Shown: positions 41,103 through 50,998 of the stretch, piece after piece
How positions within the stretch are numbered: the first letter of the stretch is position 1
Layout of the letters: each line of letters starts with the position of its first letter
Assembly (NCBI RefSeq): GCF_015689195.1
Contig: NZ_CP065044.1
Coordinates: 372,001 to 436,000, forward strand
Source: Pectobacterium aroidearum
Lineage (GTDB): Bacteria; Pseudomonadota; Gammaproteobacteria; Enterobacterales; Enterobacteriaceae
Length of the DNA stretch: 64,000 bases
Reading direction: 5' to 3'
Translations under genes and position numbers: made by a program
Notes under the pieces: generated by a model
The model's input: the letters and a program-made list of their open reading frames with translations, nothing else
Databases searched by the model: none
Told to the model about the DNA's origin: nothing

Positions 41103-41625
41103 ATTTATAGGGTGGTTGGCGCTCTGTGCTATCAGCAGTACGGCTGCTGCGTTATCTCCAGTGGCGTTGAAAGACGGCATCAATCGCGTGGATCTCAATC
41201 AGGACGGCGAGAAAGATTATGTCGTTGTCGCTCAGTTTGACAACAATACGTCTCACCCTAATCTTGGGATGACTTTTTTTGTCCGACGCCCAGATGGTGG
41301 GCATAGCATCATGCCGGTAGCCAACAGCAATACATTTACTTGGTTCGACTATCGACTATCCGCCGCAGCGGATTTTCTGGTGCAGGATAATCGACTGTTC
41401 CTATCTGGAAAGCATTACTTTCTGGTGACGGCAAGGAAGCAAGGGGAAAACGTCTTTGATCCAACAAAAGTTATTTTGACGATTTATGATTTTAAAGCCT
41501 CGCGTGACGATCCCGGAGTGCCGCTTTATGAATGGTCGGAACGCAAGCGTGTGGTAACGCAAATGCCCTACCAATCGGTCAATGAGGCCTACAAAGAAGT
41601 GGATGAGGCGATGCTGGCAAAATGA
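41092..41625 (+). CDS. carG: Carbapenem intrinsic-resistance protein CarG
   Basis: 177 residues. Start at ATG 41092 behind AAGGA; an in-frame TTG at 41089 is rejected. Signal peptide about 1-21 (MRNKFIGWLALCAISSTAAAL). A repeat-like calcium-type segment DGINRVDLNQDGEKDYVVVAQFD resembles FG-GAP/integrin-type loops. Principal immunity determinant of the cluster, acting in the periplasm; no similarity to beta-lactamases or penicillin-binding proteins. Overlaps carF at its start and carH by four bases (ATGA). Confidence 0.92.
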   Translation: MRNKFIGWLALCAISSTAAALSPVALKDGINRVDLNQDGEKDYVVVAQFDNNTSHPNLGMTFFVRRPDGGHSIMPVANSNTFTWFDYRLSAAADFLVQDNRLFLSGKHYFLVTARKQGENVFDPTKVILTIYDFKASRDDPGVPLYEWSERKRVVTQMPYQSVNEAYKEVDEAMLAK

Positions 41626-42176
41626 AAACATCGTTATTAATCGCATTAGGACTATTGGCTCCCTTTGGTGCGTGGGCGCAGCTCAGTGAGCAGGATTACC
41701 AGCAACGCATACAGGAGTTTTTTGATGCGGAGCCGCCGCTGTGTCTGGGGGAGAAACAGTGGCCAGTTCACAGTCCTAAAGGTGATTCGCCCTGGAACAG
41801 TGGACGTTTATATGCACTGGTGGAGGCGGGGCTGGCACATGGGGCGCCTGAAGGAGCTGGCACGGTATACCATTTATCGCCTGTCGGTGAGAAGAATTGG
41901 CGTCAATATGGCGACTTGTGTTACGGCCGCATGCAGGTGAGTCGCATTGAGAAAATCGATCGGGTAAATCAGGAATTGACGGTAGTGTATTTCACTTATC
42001 ATCTGACACCGTTGGAAAATTGGGCTCACAATCGTTCGTTACGTTTTGCCTTCAGCGAGTTGGATAATCTTGTCGGTGGAATGGAAACCACGCGCTATTC
42101 CGCCACGATTCGTGAGACGTTAGGCGGGGCTGCTAAATTGCAGGATTATCCCGTGCCGGTAGAGCTGGATTACTAA
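41622..42176 (+). CDS. carH: Carbapenem cluster periplasmic protein CarH
   Basis: 184 residues. Signal peptide about 1-19 (MKTSLLIALGLLAPFGAWA). Mature part has two cysteines (PPLCLGEKQW and GDLCYGRMQV) that may pair. Last gene of the car operon, coupled to carG through ATGA. Function unknown; not required for antibiotic production as far as is known. No family with established activity is recognisable. Confidence 0.88.
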   Translation: MKTSLLIALGLLAPFGAWAQLSEQDYQQRIQEFFDAEPPLCLGEKQWPVHSPKGDSPWNSGRLYALVEAGLAHGAPEGAGTVYHLSPVGEKNWRQYGDLCYGRMQVSRIEKIDRVNQELTVVYFTYHLTPLENWAHNRSLRFAFSELDNLVGGMETTRYSATIRETLGGAAKLQDYPVPVELDY

Positions 42177-42210
42177 CTCGATCTTTGTGAAAATAATTCA
42201 TTGTTTTGAA

Positions 42211-42246
42211 AAGGTATCCCGACAGACTCACACTGCGGGATACTTT
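42211..42246. terminator. Terminator between carH and ansB
   Basis: AAGGTATCCCG / CGGGATACTTT, eleven pairs with one G-T wobble around a 14-base loop. It is shared by the convergent car operon and ansB; the T-rich side is better for ansB. Confidence 0.65.
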
Positions 42247-42269
42247 ACTATTAGCGTCTAACCCTGTGA

Positions 42270-43319
42270 TTACTGCTCGAAATAGCTGCGGATTTTCTCG
42301 ATATCGTCGCCGTTAGACAACGCCAGAGAGAGCAGAATGCGGGCTTTCTGCGGATTGTAGAATCCACTGCCGATAGCACCGTCTTTCTTCTTATCCGTTA
42401 CATAGCCGTTGCCAGTGCGTGTGCTGATCACCACCGGAATACCTTTGGCTACCGCTTTCTTGATGTCTTCTTTGATACGCGTTGGCGTAGAACCGTTACC
42501 GCTACCCGCGATAATGATCCCTTTTGCGCCCTGTTCAATTGCGGCATTCAGCAGGCCGCTGTCTTGATCCTGATAGCCGTACAGAATGTCGACCTTCGCC
42601 AGCGCTTCCTTATTACTTACGTCAAAGAACGGCTTGTTTTCGGGAGCGGCTGGCTGGTAGAAGAAGCGCGGAACGCCACCGTAGAAGGCACCGAGATAGC
42701 CTTGTTCATTGGCTTTGAACGTGTCCAGCGACGTGGCATTGGTTTTGGTGGTATAGAAGGCGGAACCGATGCGGTCGTTGAGCAGCACCATCGCGCCGCG
42801 TTTTTCCGCGTTCTTGCTGGTCGCCAGCGTAACGGCTTCCAGCAGATTCATGGAACCGTCCGCGCTGATGGCGGTGGCGGGACGCATCGCGCCAACGATC
42901 ACCACCGGTTTCTCACTTTTTACCGTCAGATCCAAAAAGAACGCCGTCTCTTCCAACGTATCGGTGCCGTGAGTCACAACGACGCCGTGTGTGTTTGCGT
43001 CGCTTAACTGTTTGTTAATCGCTTTGGATAGCTTCAACAGAATAGCCTGATCGATATTTCCGCTGGCGGTGTTGGCGATTTGCTCACCGGTTACCGTCGC
43101 GACATCGCCAATAGTGGGTACAGCGTTCAGCAGTTCCTGAATGCCGATCGCGCCCGCCTTATAGCCTGTCGTATCCGTATTAGATTCTGCCTTTCCGGCG
43201 ATGGTCCCCCCTGTTGCGTATATCGTAACGCCAGGTTTGGCGTCATCGGCCAGCAGTACATGGGATGATAACATCAGGCAAGCGGCGGTGATGGTGCGAG
43301 CGATGAATGAGAGTTGCAT
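42270..43319 (-). CDS. ansB: Periplasmic L-asparaginase II
   Basis: 349-residue precursor; signal peptide about 1-24 (MQLSFIARTITAACLMLSSHVLLA). It hydrolyses asparagine (and glutamine less well) to aspartate and ammonia. Both type-II motifs are present: IYATGGTIAGKAESNTDTTGY with the nucleophile Thr, and VVVTHGTDTLEETAFFL with the Thr-Asp pair. Sequence resembles the well-known Erwinia asparaginase. The start is the ATG with AAGGAC upstream; the open frame reaches 15 codons further without support. Its product could also act on asparagine derivatives. Confidence 0.95.
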   Translation of the reverse strand: MQLSFIARTITAACLMLSSHVLLADDAKPGVTIYATGGTIAGKAESNTDTTGYKAGAIGIQELLNAVPTIGDVATVTGEQIANTASGNIDQAILLKLSKAINKQLSDANTHGVVVTHGTDTLEETAFFLDLTVKSEKPVVIVGAMRPATAISADGSMNLLEAVTLATSKNAEKRGAMVLLNDRIGSAFYTTKTNATSLDTFKANEQGYLGAFYGGVPRFFYQPAAPENKPFFDVSNKEALAKVDILYGYQDQDSGLLNAAIEQGAKGIIIAGSGNGSTPTRIKEDIKKAVAKGIPVVISTRTGNGYVTDKKKDGAIGSGFYNPQKARILLSLALSNGDDIEKIRSYFEQ

Positions 43320-43556
43320 TGGCAGGTCCTTGTTTTTGTCATTGGAAAGCAAGAACAAAAGCAACTTCTATACCAATGCTTATTCATCTATTACCAAGCT
43401 AATTAATCACGGAGAGTCTTTACTTTGGTGCACAGCGTGGGGCGCTGGCGGCTGTATTGCACTGCTATGGTGAGCACGCTGGCAGTGAATGTGATGAGAG
43501 GGAAACCTGTGGCGATAATCTTGAATGACGTCATTCGACGTCTTACCGACTCTGTA

Positions 43557-43587
43557 TAAAAAACAGGGTGAACGTGGTTCACCCTGT
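43557..43587 (-). terminator. Intrinsic terminator downstream of kduI
   Basis: On the minus strand ACAGGGTGAA / TTCACCCTGT (perfect ten-base stem, five-base loop) is followed by TTTTTT. The 240 bases between this and ansB show no gene that I can support; they should hold the ansB promoter. Confidence 0.9.
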
Positions 43588-43617
43588 TGCGTTTTGTTCT
43601 CGTGATGCCAGAGAGGA

Positions 43618-44454
43618 TTAACGTAAATCCAGCATCGCGATATGGTCCATATCGTCAAACGTCAGGTTTTCGCCGATCATGCCCCAGATAAAGGCGTAGT
43701 TTTTCGTACCGACGCCAGTGTGAATCGACCAACTGGGGGAGATCACCGCCTGTTCGTTATGCAGCACCAGATGACGCGTTTCATGCGGTTCACCCATCAT
43801 ATGGAAAATAATGGTGTCTTCCGCCATGTCAAAATAGAAGTACACTTCCATTCTGCGTTCATGAGTATGCGTCGGCATGGAATTCCAGTTGCTGCCTTCC
43901 GCCAGACGCGTTAATCCCATGCTCAACTGACAGGTTTCCACCACTTCCGGCACCAGATACTTACAAATCGTCCGCTTGTTGCAGGTTTTGACGTCTCCCA
44001 ACGGTGCTTTGATTGCATCATCCTGCGTAATGATGCGTGTCGGGTAAACGGCATGCGCCGGTGCGCTGTTATAATACAGTTTTGCCGGTTTGGCTTTGTC
44101 CAGGCTGCTGAATGCTAAGGCCTTGGCGCCTTTTCCGACATAGAGCGCTTCTTCATGGCCAACCTGGTAGCTTGTGCCGTCGATAACGATGTTGGCCGGG
44201 CCGCCGATATTGATCAGCCCTAGCTCGCGCCGCTCAAGAAAATAGTTCACGCCAAATTGCTTACCGATGCCGTCATCAAACGTGATCTCGCCATCTACTG
44301 GCATGATTCCGCCCACCACAATACGGTCGATATGGCTGTAAGTCATGGTGTACTGGTTTGGCGTAAATATCTTCTCAATCAGAAATTTCTTTCTCAGCTC
44401 AGTGGTATCAAGCGTTTTCGCATGTTCACTGTGTACACTTTGTCGTACGTCCAT
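43618..44454 (-). CDS. kduI: 5-keto-4-deoxyuronate isomerase
   Basis: 278 residues, the family length. Converts 5-keto-4-deoxyuronate from pectin breakdown to 2,5-diketo-3-deoxygluconate, upstream of KduD. Zinc-binding residues are visible in [18 protein letters not shown] (two His and a Glu) and [15 protein letters not shown] (His). Thirteen bases behind kdgT on the same strand, so one operon. It reflects the pectinolytic lifestyle. Confidence 0.96.
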   Translation of the reverse strand: MDVRQSVHSEHAKTLDTTELRKKFLIEKIFTPNQYTMTYSHIDRIVVGGIMPVDGEITFDDGIGKQFGVNYFLERRELGLINIGGPANIVIDGTSYQVGHEEALYVGKGAKALAFSSLDKAKPAKLYYNSAPAHAVYPTRIITQDDAIKAPLGDVKTCNKRTICKYLVPEVVETCQLSMGLTRLAEGSNWNSMPTHTHERRMEVYFYFDMAEDTIIFHMMGEPHETRHLVLHNEQAVISPSWSIHTGVGTKNYAFIWGMIGENLTFDDMDHIAMLDLR

Positions 44455-44466
44455 TTTGCTACCTTC

Positions 44467-45423
44467 TTATGCGTGTTTAGGTGAAAAGCGTTTTGCCCAT
44501 AATGCCGTGATGATGGGCACCAATACTGACGTCACGATGACGCTGGTCGCGACTAACGCTGTCGCCTGTTGAGCGACCGGTGCGAATTCCGGCGCCATAT
44601 TCGCGATGAGCAAAGGCGTGGCGACGGCGGCACCCGCGCTGCTGGATGCGGCCACACCTGCGGTACCATTACCGCCGCCGATAAATTTATCGGCGATAAT
44701 CAATGGAATGCCGGTGACAACAATCACCAATACGCCGAGGAAGATTCCTGCGAAGCCTGTTTGGAGGATCACCGCTAAATTAATGGTATTACCCAACGCA
44801 AAGGCAAAGAAAGGAATCAGAGTTTGTACTGAGTTACCGAACAGTTTTCTCAGATCCGGATCCAGGTTACCCAGCGTAAAGCCAATCAGGAAAGGCAGGA
44901 CGGCACCGACAAATAGCTGAGGTTCAAAGGTCGCGATACCGCTGGCCCCCAGAATAACCATAGTCATTAACGGGCCGGATTCCAGAGACATCAGCACGAA
45001 CGCGCCTGCTTCTTCTTTCGAACCGTATTGGTTCATCAATGCGGCATACAAACCACCGTTTGTCATGTCCATTGCCGCGACCAGGGCCAACACGGAGATC
45101 CCGGCCAGCAAGCCGTTTTGGATACCATCCCCCGGCAGGAACGTGCCTGCGATCAGCGCGACAACCCAGGCGGTGGCGAGTTTGGTTATCACCAGAACGC
45201 CTGATTTTTTCAACATTGTTCCCGTCGCTTTAAGTTCAATGGACGCGCCCATGCAGAAAAACCAGACCGCCAGAATGGGGATCGTGCCGGTAATCAGGCC
45301 GTTGCTGAAAGACCCTAAATATTTCCCTGCGCCTGGCGTAAAGGTATTACAGAGTGCGCCCAAAAAGAGCGGCACCAGCATTAATCCCCCTGGGATTTTA
45401 TCAATAGCTTGTTTGATTTTCAT
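44467..45423 (-). CDS. kdgT: 2-keto-3-deoxygluconate permease
   Basis: 318 residues with about 10 hydrophobic segments. Starts [24 protein letters not shown], aligned with E. coli KdgT; four codons of open frame upstream are ignored. Signature stretches are [39 protein letters not shown] and [18 protein letters not shown]. Proton symport of KDG and related pectin breakdown products. First gene of kdgT-kduI. Confidence 0.95.
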   Translation of the reverse strand: MKIKQAIDKIPGGLMLVPLFLGALCNTFTPGAGKYLGSFSNGLITGTIPILAVWFFCMGASIELKATGTMLKKSGVLVITKLATAWVVALIAGTFLPGDGIQNGLLAGISVLALVAAMDMTNGGLYAALMNQYGSKEEAGAFVLMSLESGPLMTMVILGASGIATFEPQLFVGAVLPFLIGFTLGNLDPDLRKLFGNSVQTLIPFFAFALGNTINLAVILQTGFAGIFLGVLVIVVTGIPLIIADKFIGGGNGTAGVAASSSAGAAVATPLLIANMAPEFAPVAQQATALVATSVIVTSVLVPIITALWAKRFSPKHA

Positions 45424-45726
45424 AAAAGACCTCATTAGAAGATAAAAGCATGTTCAACCCGCTTTCAGTGAAAGCAGAAAGATGTTTGATATAAAGTAAT
45501 ATATGTAAATAAAATCTAAGCGGTTATTACCCGATTCCATTAAATAGTGAAGATGGTTACCCTTATTATTAAATTGATAATGAATACTCTTCGTTTTTCT
45601 GATAATTATGTAATTAGCCATTTTTCAGGTATAGATGGCCTTTCCGTAATGCGTAATTCGCGCTTACAGTTTTTATGTCGTGACGATTACTGAATGACGT
45701 TCAATACGTCACTCATTAAAATTGAC

Positions 45727-45853
<127 letters not shown>

Positions 45854-45874
45854 TGGCTGTTCTTGAGCAATAAA

Positions 45875-46663
45875 TTATCTGATATCAATATTCCGGCTAT
45901 TAATATGAGCGGTAATTGCTTTGCTGGTTTTAATCAGGCTTGCCAGATGCTTCTCTTTTTTTCCATTCGCATATTGTGATTGCATACCGTTAACGCCGAT
46001 GGCGGCAATCACTTCACCGTTTTGATTAAAAATCGGCGCGGCCATGCAGCAGATTTCTTCTATATCTTCGCCGTCATCTATGGCCCAGCCCTGTTCTTTG
46101 ACGATTTTCAGGTGCTGTAGGAACGCTTCTTTATTGGTAATCGTCCGGGGTGTCAGATACTCGAAGGTACAATCGGCAATGAGCGATTCAATTCTTTCCT
46201 GTGGCAGCCAGGCTAATAACACTTTTCCCAGAGACATACGGTTAAAAACAATTTTCTTACCTTCCCAGGATGTTTTTACAATAGCCTTGGGAGATTCCAC
46301 TTTACTCAGGAAGAAACCGTTATCGCCGTCCAAAATACCGAGATGGCAGGTTAATTCCGTCTCTTTAACTAATTCATGCATAAAGTTAATAGTGTCTTTA
46401 CGCAGATCGATATTCTTTATGACCAAACCGCCCAACTCAAACAGTCTCAATCCTAAAACATAACGTCCGTCGGCACGCTGACGCAGCAGTTGAGTGACCA
46501 CCAGCACTTCCAGTAGATGATGTACGCTGCTTTTCGGGATAGATAAATCAGTACAGATCTCAGTGAAGCTGGCTTCGTCGCGTTTGGCGATGTAGTCAAG
46601 AACCATCACTAAACGGACGGCCGCAGGCGCTTTACTGTGTTCGAGTTGTTGGAATATATTCAT
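45875..46663 (-). CDS. IclR-family transcriptional regulator
   Basis: 262 residues starting MNIFQQLEHSKAPAAVRLVM. N-terminal winged HTH (ASFTEICTDLSIPKSSVHHLLEVLV) and C-terminal IclR effector domain (RMSLGKVLLAWLP, CCMAAPIFNQNGEVIAAIGVNG). It is an IclR paralogue but not KdgR, whose N-terminus and effector domain differ. Position upstream of kdgT-kduI in the same direction suggests it controls them; the 450-base gap and repeat argue for separate transcripts. The dyad just upstream suggests autoregulation. Confidence 0.88.
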   Translation of the reverse strand: MNIFQQLEHSKAPAAVRLVMVLDYIAKRDEASFTEICTDLSIPKSSVHHLLEVLVVTQLLRQRADGRYVLGLRLFELGGLVIKNIDLRKDTINFMHELVKETELTCHLGILDGDNGFFLSKVESPKAIVKTSWEGKKIVFNRMSLGKVLLAWLPQERIESLIADCTFEYLTPRTITNKEAFLQHLKIVKEQGWAIDDGEDIEEICCMAAPIFNQNGEVIAAIGVNGMQSQYANGKKEKHLASLIKTSKAITAHINSRNIDIR

Positions 46664-46664
46664 G

Positions 46665-46706
46665 ATTGTTCTATATATAAAACTATGGTTTCCTATATAG
46701 AACAAT
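46665..46706 (-). promoter_or_regulatory. Perfect long dyad upstream of the IclR gene
   Basis: ATTGTTCTATATA (46665-46677) and TATATAGAACAAT (46694-46706) are exact inverted repeats separated by 16 bases. Each outer arm also forms an imperfect palindrome of its own: 46668-46683 (GTTCTATATATAAAAC) and 46688-46703 (GTTTCCTATATAGAAC), spaced 20 bases apart. This fits two dimers of an IclR-type regulator on one DNA face, directly at the start codon. Confidence 0.55.
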
Positions 46707-46834
46707 AATAACGCAACGGTAATTTATTTACCTAGATGCAGATCACAAAATAACCGTGAAATGGTTGAATATTTCAATATAAATGAAACGTAGTTTTATT
46801 AGGGAAACAAAATAGCGATATTTTGGCGGGAAAT

Positions 46835-46866
46835 ATTCCTGACCTTATTTTCACAAGGTCAGGAAT
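46835..46866 (-). terminator. Hairpin terminator downstream of tex
   Basis: Perfect 12-base stem ATTCCTGACCTT / AAGGTCAGGAAT with an eight-base loop, 26 bases beyond the tex stop on the minus strand; the following T content is modest. Confidence 0.7.
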
Positions 46867-46891
46867 GTCTTAAGTAGTAGAAGAACGAGGA

Positions 46892-49225
46892 TTAACGTTT
46901 TTTAAAGGCGGCGGCTAACGCATCACCCATCGCGCTATTACCTGTAGCCGGTGTATTCGCTGGACGAGGACGTGATTTGCCTGTCGACTGACGCGGTGAG
47001 GCGTTGTTATCACCGCGAGCTGTGCCACCGCCACGGCGTGATGACGTCTCACCCGGTTGCTCATCAAGGCGCATGGTCAGTGCGATGCGCTTGCGCTGCA
47101 GGTCCACTTCCATCACTTTCACTTTCACGATGTCGCCCGCTTTCACGACCTTGTGTGGGTCATCAACGAAATGATCGGCCAGTGATGAAATGTGTACCAA
47201 CCCGTCCTGATGAACGCCGATATCCACAAACGCGCCAAAGTTGGTGACGTTGGTGACCGCACCTTCCAGAATCATACCCGGCAGCAGATCGTTTAAGGTT
47301 TCTACGCCCTCGGCGAAGCTGGCGGTTTTGAACTCAGGGCGCGGATCGCGGCCTGGTTTCTCCAGCTCTTTGATGATGTCGGTCACCGTCGGTACGCCGA
47401 AACGCTCATCGGTGAAATCAGCTGGTTTCAGGTTACGCAGCGCGTTTGGATTCCCCATCAGCGCCTGCAATGCCTGTTCGGTCGCGGCCAGAATGCGTTC
47501 TACGACCGGATAGGCTTCCGGGTGAACGGTAGAAGCATCCAGCGGGTTATCGCCGTGGTTAATACGCAGGAAGCCCGCGCATTGCTCAAAGGCCTTTGGC
47601 CCCAGCCGGCTGACTTTCAGCAACTGTTCACGGTTGTGGAAGCGGCCGTTCTCATCACGCCAGGTCACAATATTTTGCGCCATCATGCGCGTCAGCCCTG
47701 CAACACGTGTCAGCAGCGCGACGGAGGCGGTGTTCAGATCAACGCCGACGGCGTTTACGCAGTCTTCGACCACTGCATCCAGTTTCTTCGCCAGCAGGCT
47801 TTGGCTCACGTCATGCTGATACTGACCAACGCCGATGGATTTCGGATCGATCTTCACCAGCTCCGCCAGCGGATCCTGCAAACGACGGGCGATGGACACG
47901 GCACCGCGCAGTGATACATCCAGATCGGGGAATTCCTGCGCGGCCAGCTCGGACGCGGAGTACACCGACGCACCAGCTTCACTGACGATCACTTTCTGCG
48001 CGTTGATATCCGGGAACTGTTTCTGTGTATCGAGGAAGAAACGCTCGGTTTCACGTGAGGCGGTTCCGTTGCCAATCGCCACCAGCTCAACCTGATATTT
48101 GCGGCACAGCGCGGCCACTGACGTCGCCGCTTTAGCCGCCTGACCGGTATGTGGATAAATCGTGTCGGTCGCGACCAGCTTGCCAGTGGCATCCACCACC
48201 GCAACTTTTACGCCAGTACGCAGGCCAGGATCGAGACCCATCGTGGCGCGCATGCCCGCCGGCGCGGCCATCAGCAGGTCGTGCATGTTGCGGGCAAAGA
48301 CGTTGATCGCTTCGTCTTCGGCTTTTTCACGCACGCTGCCCATCAGTTCGGTTTCAAGGTGCAGCAGGACTTTAATGCGCCACGTCCAGCTAATCACGGC
48401 GCGTCGCCAGCTGTCTGCTGCCGCATTCCCCAAACGCAGATTCAGGTGGTCGATAATAATCTGTTCGCAGTAGCTCTCACGCGGCGCTTCTTCATGTTGC
48501 GGATCGGCGTTCAGCGCCAGTTGCAGCACGCCTTCATTGCGTCCACGGAACATGGCCAGTGCGCGGTGTGAAGGCACCTGAGCAATCGGTTCGTGATGAT
48601 CGAAATAGTCGCGGAACTTCGCACCTTCTTCTTCTTTCCCTTCCACGACGCGGGAAACCAGATGCGCATTTTTCCACAGATAATTACGCACTTTTGCCAG
48701 CAGCGTCGCGTCTTCGGCAAAGCGCTCCATCAGGATGTAACGTGCGCCATCCAGTGCAGCTTTCACGTCCGCCACACCTTTCTCGGCATCGACATAAGCC
48801 TGTGCCGTCAGTTCCGGATCCTGGCTCGGGTCTTGCCACAGGCCGTCGGCCAGCGGTTCCAAACCGGCTTCAATCGCGATTTGTCCACGCGTGCGGCGCT
48901 TAGGTTTATACGGCAGATAGAGATCTTCCAGCTCGGTTTTGCTCAGCGTGCCGTTAATGGCAGTCGCGAGCTGTGGGGTTAATTTTCCCTGCTCGTCGAT
49001 GGATTTCAGAATAGTCTGGCGTCGATCTTCCAGTTCACGCAGGTAGCCGAGGCGCGTTTCGAGCTGGCGCAACTGGGTGTCATCCAGCCCGCCGGTCACT
49101 TCTTTACGGTAACGGGCGATAAAAGGGACGGTATTTCCTTCATCCAGCAGACGGACTGCGGCGTCCACCTGCTCCGTACGCGCCTGCAATTCGCTGGCGA
49201 TGATGTGGCTTAATGAATCATTCAT
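46892..49225 (-). CDS. tex: Transcription accessory / RNA-binding protein Tex (YhgF)
   Basis: 777 residues. Start at [14 protein letters not shown], matching E. coli YhgF; a longer open frame to 49297 is not supported. Order of domains: helical N-terminal region, YqgF/RuvX-like nuclease fold ([22 protein letters not shown]), helix-hairpin-helix repeats ([21 protein letters not shown]), and a C-terminal S1 RNA-binding domain ([28 protein letters not shown]). The tail is basic and low-complexity. Implicated in transcription and translation quality control. Confidence 0.95.
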   Translation of the reverse strand: MNDSLSHIIASELQARTEQVDAAVRLLDEGNTVPFIARYRKEVTGGLDDTQLRQLETRLGYLRELEDRRQTILKSIDEQGKLTPQLATAINGTLSKTELEDLYLPYKPKRRTRGQIAIEAGLEPLADGLWQDPSQDPELTAQAYVDAEKGVADVKAALDGARYILMERFAEDATLLAKVRNYLWKNAHLVSRVVEGKEEEGAKFRDYFDHHEPIAQVPSHRALAMFRGRNEGVLQLALNADPQHEEAPRESYCEQIIIDHLNLRLGNAAADSWRRAVISWTWRIKVLLHLETELMGSVREKAEDEAINVFARNMHDLLMAAPAGMRATMGLDPGLRTGVKVAVVDATGKLVATDTIYPHTGQAAKAATSVAALCRKYQVELVAIGNGTASRETERFFLDTQKQFPDINAQKVIVSEAGASVYSASELAAQEFPDLDVSLRGAVSIARRLQDPLAELVKIDPKSIGVGQYQHDVSQSLLAKKLDAVVEDCVNAVGVDLNTASVALLTRVAGLTRMMAQNIVTWRDENGRFHNREQLLKVSRLGPKAFEQCAGFLRINHGDNPLDASTVHPEAYPVVERILAATEQALQALMGNPNALRNLKPADFTDERFGVPTVTDIIKELEKPGRDPRPEFKTASFAEGVETLNDLLPGMILEGAVTNVTNFGAFVDIGVHQDGLVHISSLADHFVDDPHKVVKAGDIVKVKVMEVDLQRKRIALTMRLDEQPGETSSRRGGGTARGDNNASPRQSTGKSRPRPANTPATGNSAMGDALAAAFKKR

Positions 49226-49622
49226 AGGTCTGATATCAGTCGTCATCACATTAGTGGAATAAAAAGTAGTGGAGTAAATAAGTCGTGGGTGAAACAAGTG
49301 AGGACAGTTATACGGATTGAGCGTGCAAAATGCCAGCCGTCACCGTCTGGAATACGGGGACGATGACGGCGCTGTTCGCCGGATTACGATCGGTGAAGGG
49401 GAAAGAGGCGCGGTAAAATTTACCTAAATCAATATTCCGTCAGATTCTTGCAATCCACGCACGATTTTAGCGTATGACATACGTTGGCTTGTTTCACGGT
49501 CAATTGAGTGCCGTTTTGTATTGAGCGTCGCGTTAATCAGGGTGTGTAGCACGGAATAACCTATCCAGAAGCCCGTGAGAGCGAACGAGAACAACATGAT
49601 TAATCGGGCAGGAGAAAGGTTC

Positions 49623-50930
49623 ATGACAGTCAGAACGTCCACGTTGACGGCAGAAGGGCAGGCGAGTATTACGCTGGAAATGCGTTCCGGCGTGCTGGGG
49701 AAAACGGCGGTGGATATCCGCCCACTCGGTGAACATGGGCTGTGTAGCTATGATCCCGGTTTTGCCAATACGGCAGGGTGTGAGTCGGCGATTACCTATA
49801 TTGATGCGGTAAATAGTGTGCTGCTGCATCGGGGTTTTCCTGTCGAACAGCTTGCTGAACAGTGTGACTTTACTGAAGTCTGTTACATCCTGCTGCATGG
49901 CGAAGCGCCTTCGGCGGACGCCTATGCGAAATTTGCCGACAACATTACCCGCCATACGCTGGTGCATGAGCAAATTTCCCGTATGTTCAGTGGCTTTCGT
50001 CGCGATTCTCACCCGATGGCGCTGATGTGTGCGGTGGTGGGCGCGCTGGCTGCGTTCTATCATGATGTATTGGATATCCATAATGCGGAGCATCGCGAGC
50101 TGGCGGCGGTGCGGCTGCTGTCGAAAATGCCGACGCTGGCGGCGATGTGCTACAAATATTCCATTGAGCAGCCGTCCGTCTATCCGCGTAATTCTCTCTC
50201 CTATACCGGCAACTTCCTGCACATGCTGTTTTCGATTCCGGCGGAAAAATATGAAGTGAATCCGGTGCTGGAACGGGCGATGAACCGTATCCTGATTCTG
50301 CATGCCGATCACGGTCAATGCCCGTCTACGATGGCGGTCAGAGCGTCTGGTTCTTCCGGTGCGAATCCGTTTGCCTGTATTGCTGCCGGTCTGGCATCGA
50401 TGTGGGGGCCGCTGCACGGCGGGGCGAACGAAGCCTGTATGCGCATGCTGGAAGAGATCAAAACGGTCGATCGGGTTCCAGAATTCGTACGACGTGCGAA
50501 AGATCGCTGTGATTCGTTCCGTCTGATGGGATTCGGCAACTCTGTCTACCAGCATTTCGATCCCCGCGCGGCGATTCTGCGTAAAACCTGTTACGAAGTG
50601 CTCAATGAACTTGGTACGGAAGACAGCCTGTTGCAGGTGGCGATGGAGCTGGAACATATCGCCATGACCGATGCCTATTTTCTGGAGAATAAACTCTATC
50701 CTAGCGTCGATTTTTATACGTCGGTTATTCTGAAAGCGATGGGGCTGCCACCGTCAATGTTTACGGTGATTTCCACCGTCGGCAGGACGATTGGTTGGAT
50801 CGCGCATTGGGATGAGATGCACAAGCAGGAAGAGATCAGCATTTACCGTCCGCGCCAGGTTTATACCGGACAGCCGCGCCGTGATTACGTTTCCAAAAAA
50901 GACTGGCATTTCCAAAAAGTTTCCAATTAG
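49623..50930 (+). CDS. Second citrate synthase (type II, GltA-like)
   Basis: 435 residues. The ATG lies behind AGGAGAAAGG. Citrate synthase motifs: [23 protein letters not shown], the catalytic His in [15 protein letters not shown], the second His in [13 protein letters not shown] and the Asp in [13 protein letters not shown]. Condenses acetyl-CoA with oxaloacetate. The housekeeping gltA normally lies near sdh, so this is probably an extra copy. It could feed citrate to the siderophore locus 5 kb away, or be a 2-methylcitrate synthase-like enzyme; no prp genes are nearby. Confidence 0.85.
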   Translation: MTVRTSTLTAEGQASITLEMRSGVLGKTAVDIRPLGEHGLCSYDPGFANTAGCESAITYIDAVNSVLLHRGFPVEQLAEQCDFTEVCYILLHGEAPSADAYAKFADNITRHTLVHEQISRMFSGFRRDSHPMALMCAVVGALAAFYHDVLDIHNAEHRELAAVRLLSKMPTLAAMCYKYSIEQPSVYPRNSLSYTGNFLHMLFSIPAEKYEVNPVLERAMNRILILHADHGQCPSTMAVRASGSSGANPFACIAAGLASMWGPLHGGANEACMRMLEEIKTVDRVPEFVRRAKDRCDSFRLMGFGNSVYQHFDPRAAILRKTCYEVLNELGTEDSLLQVAMELEHIAMTDAYFLENKLYPSVDFYTSVILKAMGLPPSMFTVISTVGRTIGWIAHWDEMHKQEEISIYRPRQVYTGQPRRDYVSKKDWHFQKVSN

Positions 50931-50945
50931 GGCAATGATGTGATG

Positions 50946-50981
50946 ATCACCATGATGCCTATGCTGTGGCATCATGGTGAT
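50946..50981. terminator. Perfect hairpin between the citrate synthase and chemoreceptor genes
   Basis: Fourteen-base stem ATCACCATGATGCC / GGCATCATGGTGAT with an eight-base loop between two convergent genes. No T run. Confidence 0.6.
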
Positions 50982-50998
50982 GGCAGACAGGGATAAGC

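Noticed and set aside
43319-43556. Gene remnant between ansB and the kduI terminator
   Set aside because: Short frames only, no motif and no ribosome binding site; treated as intergenic promoter DNA of ansB.
46665-46706. Palindrome considered as a KdgR box
   Set aside because: KdgR sites contain GAAAC/GTTTC cores with a short spacer; this one has GTTCTATATA arms, and the encoded regulator is not KdgR. No clear KdgR box was found before kdgT either.
49533-50657. Long antisense open frame (374 codons) opposite the citrate synthase gene
   Set aside because: Basic, low-hydrophobic translation typical of the reverse of GC-skewed codon positions, no ribosome binding site, and the opposite strand is a certain gene.
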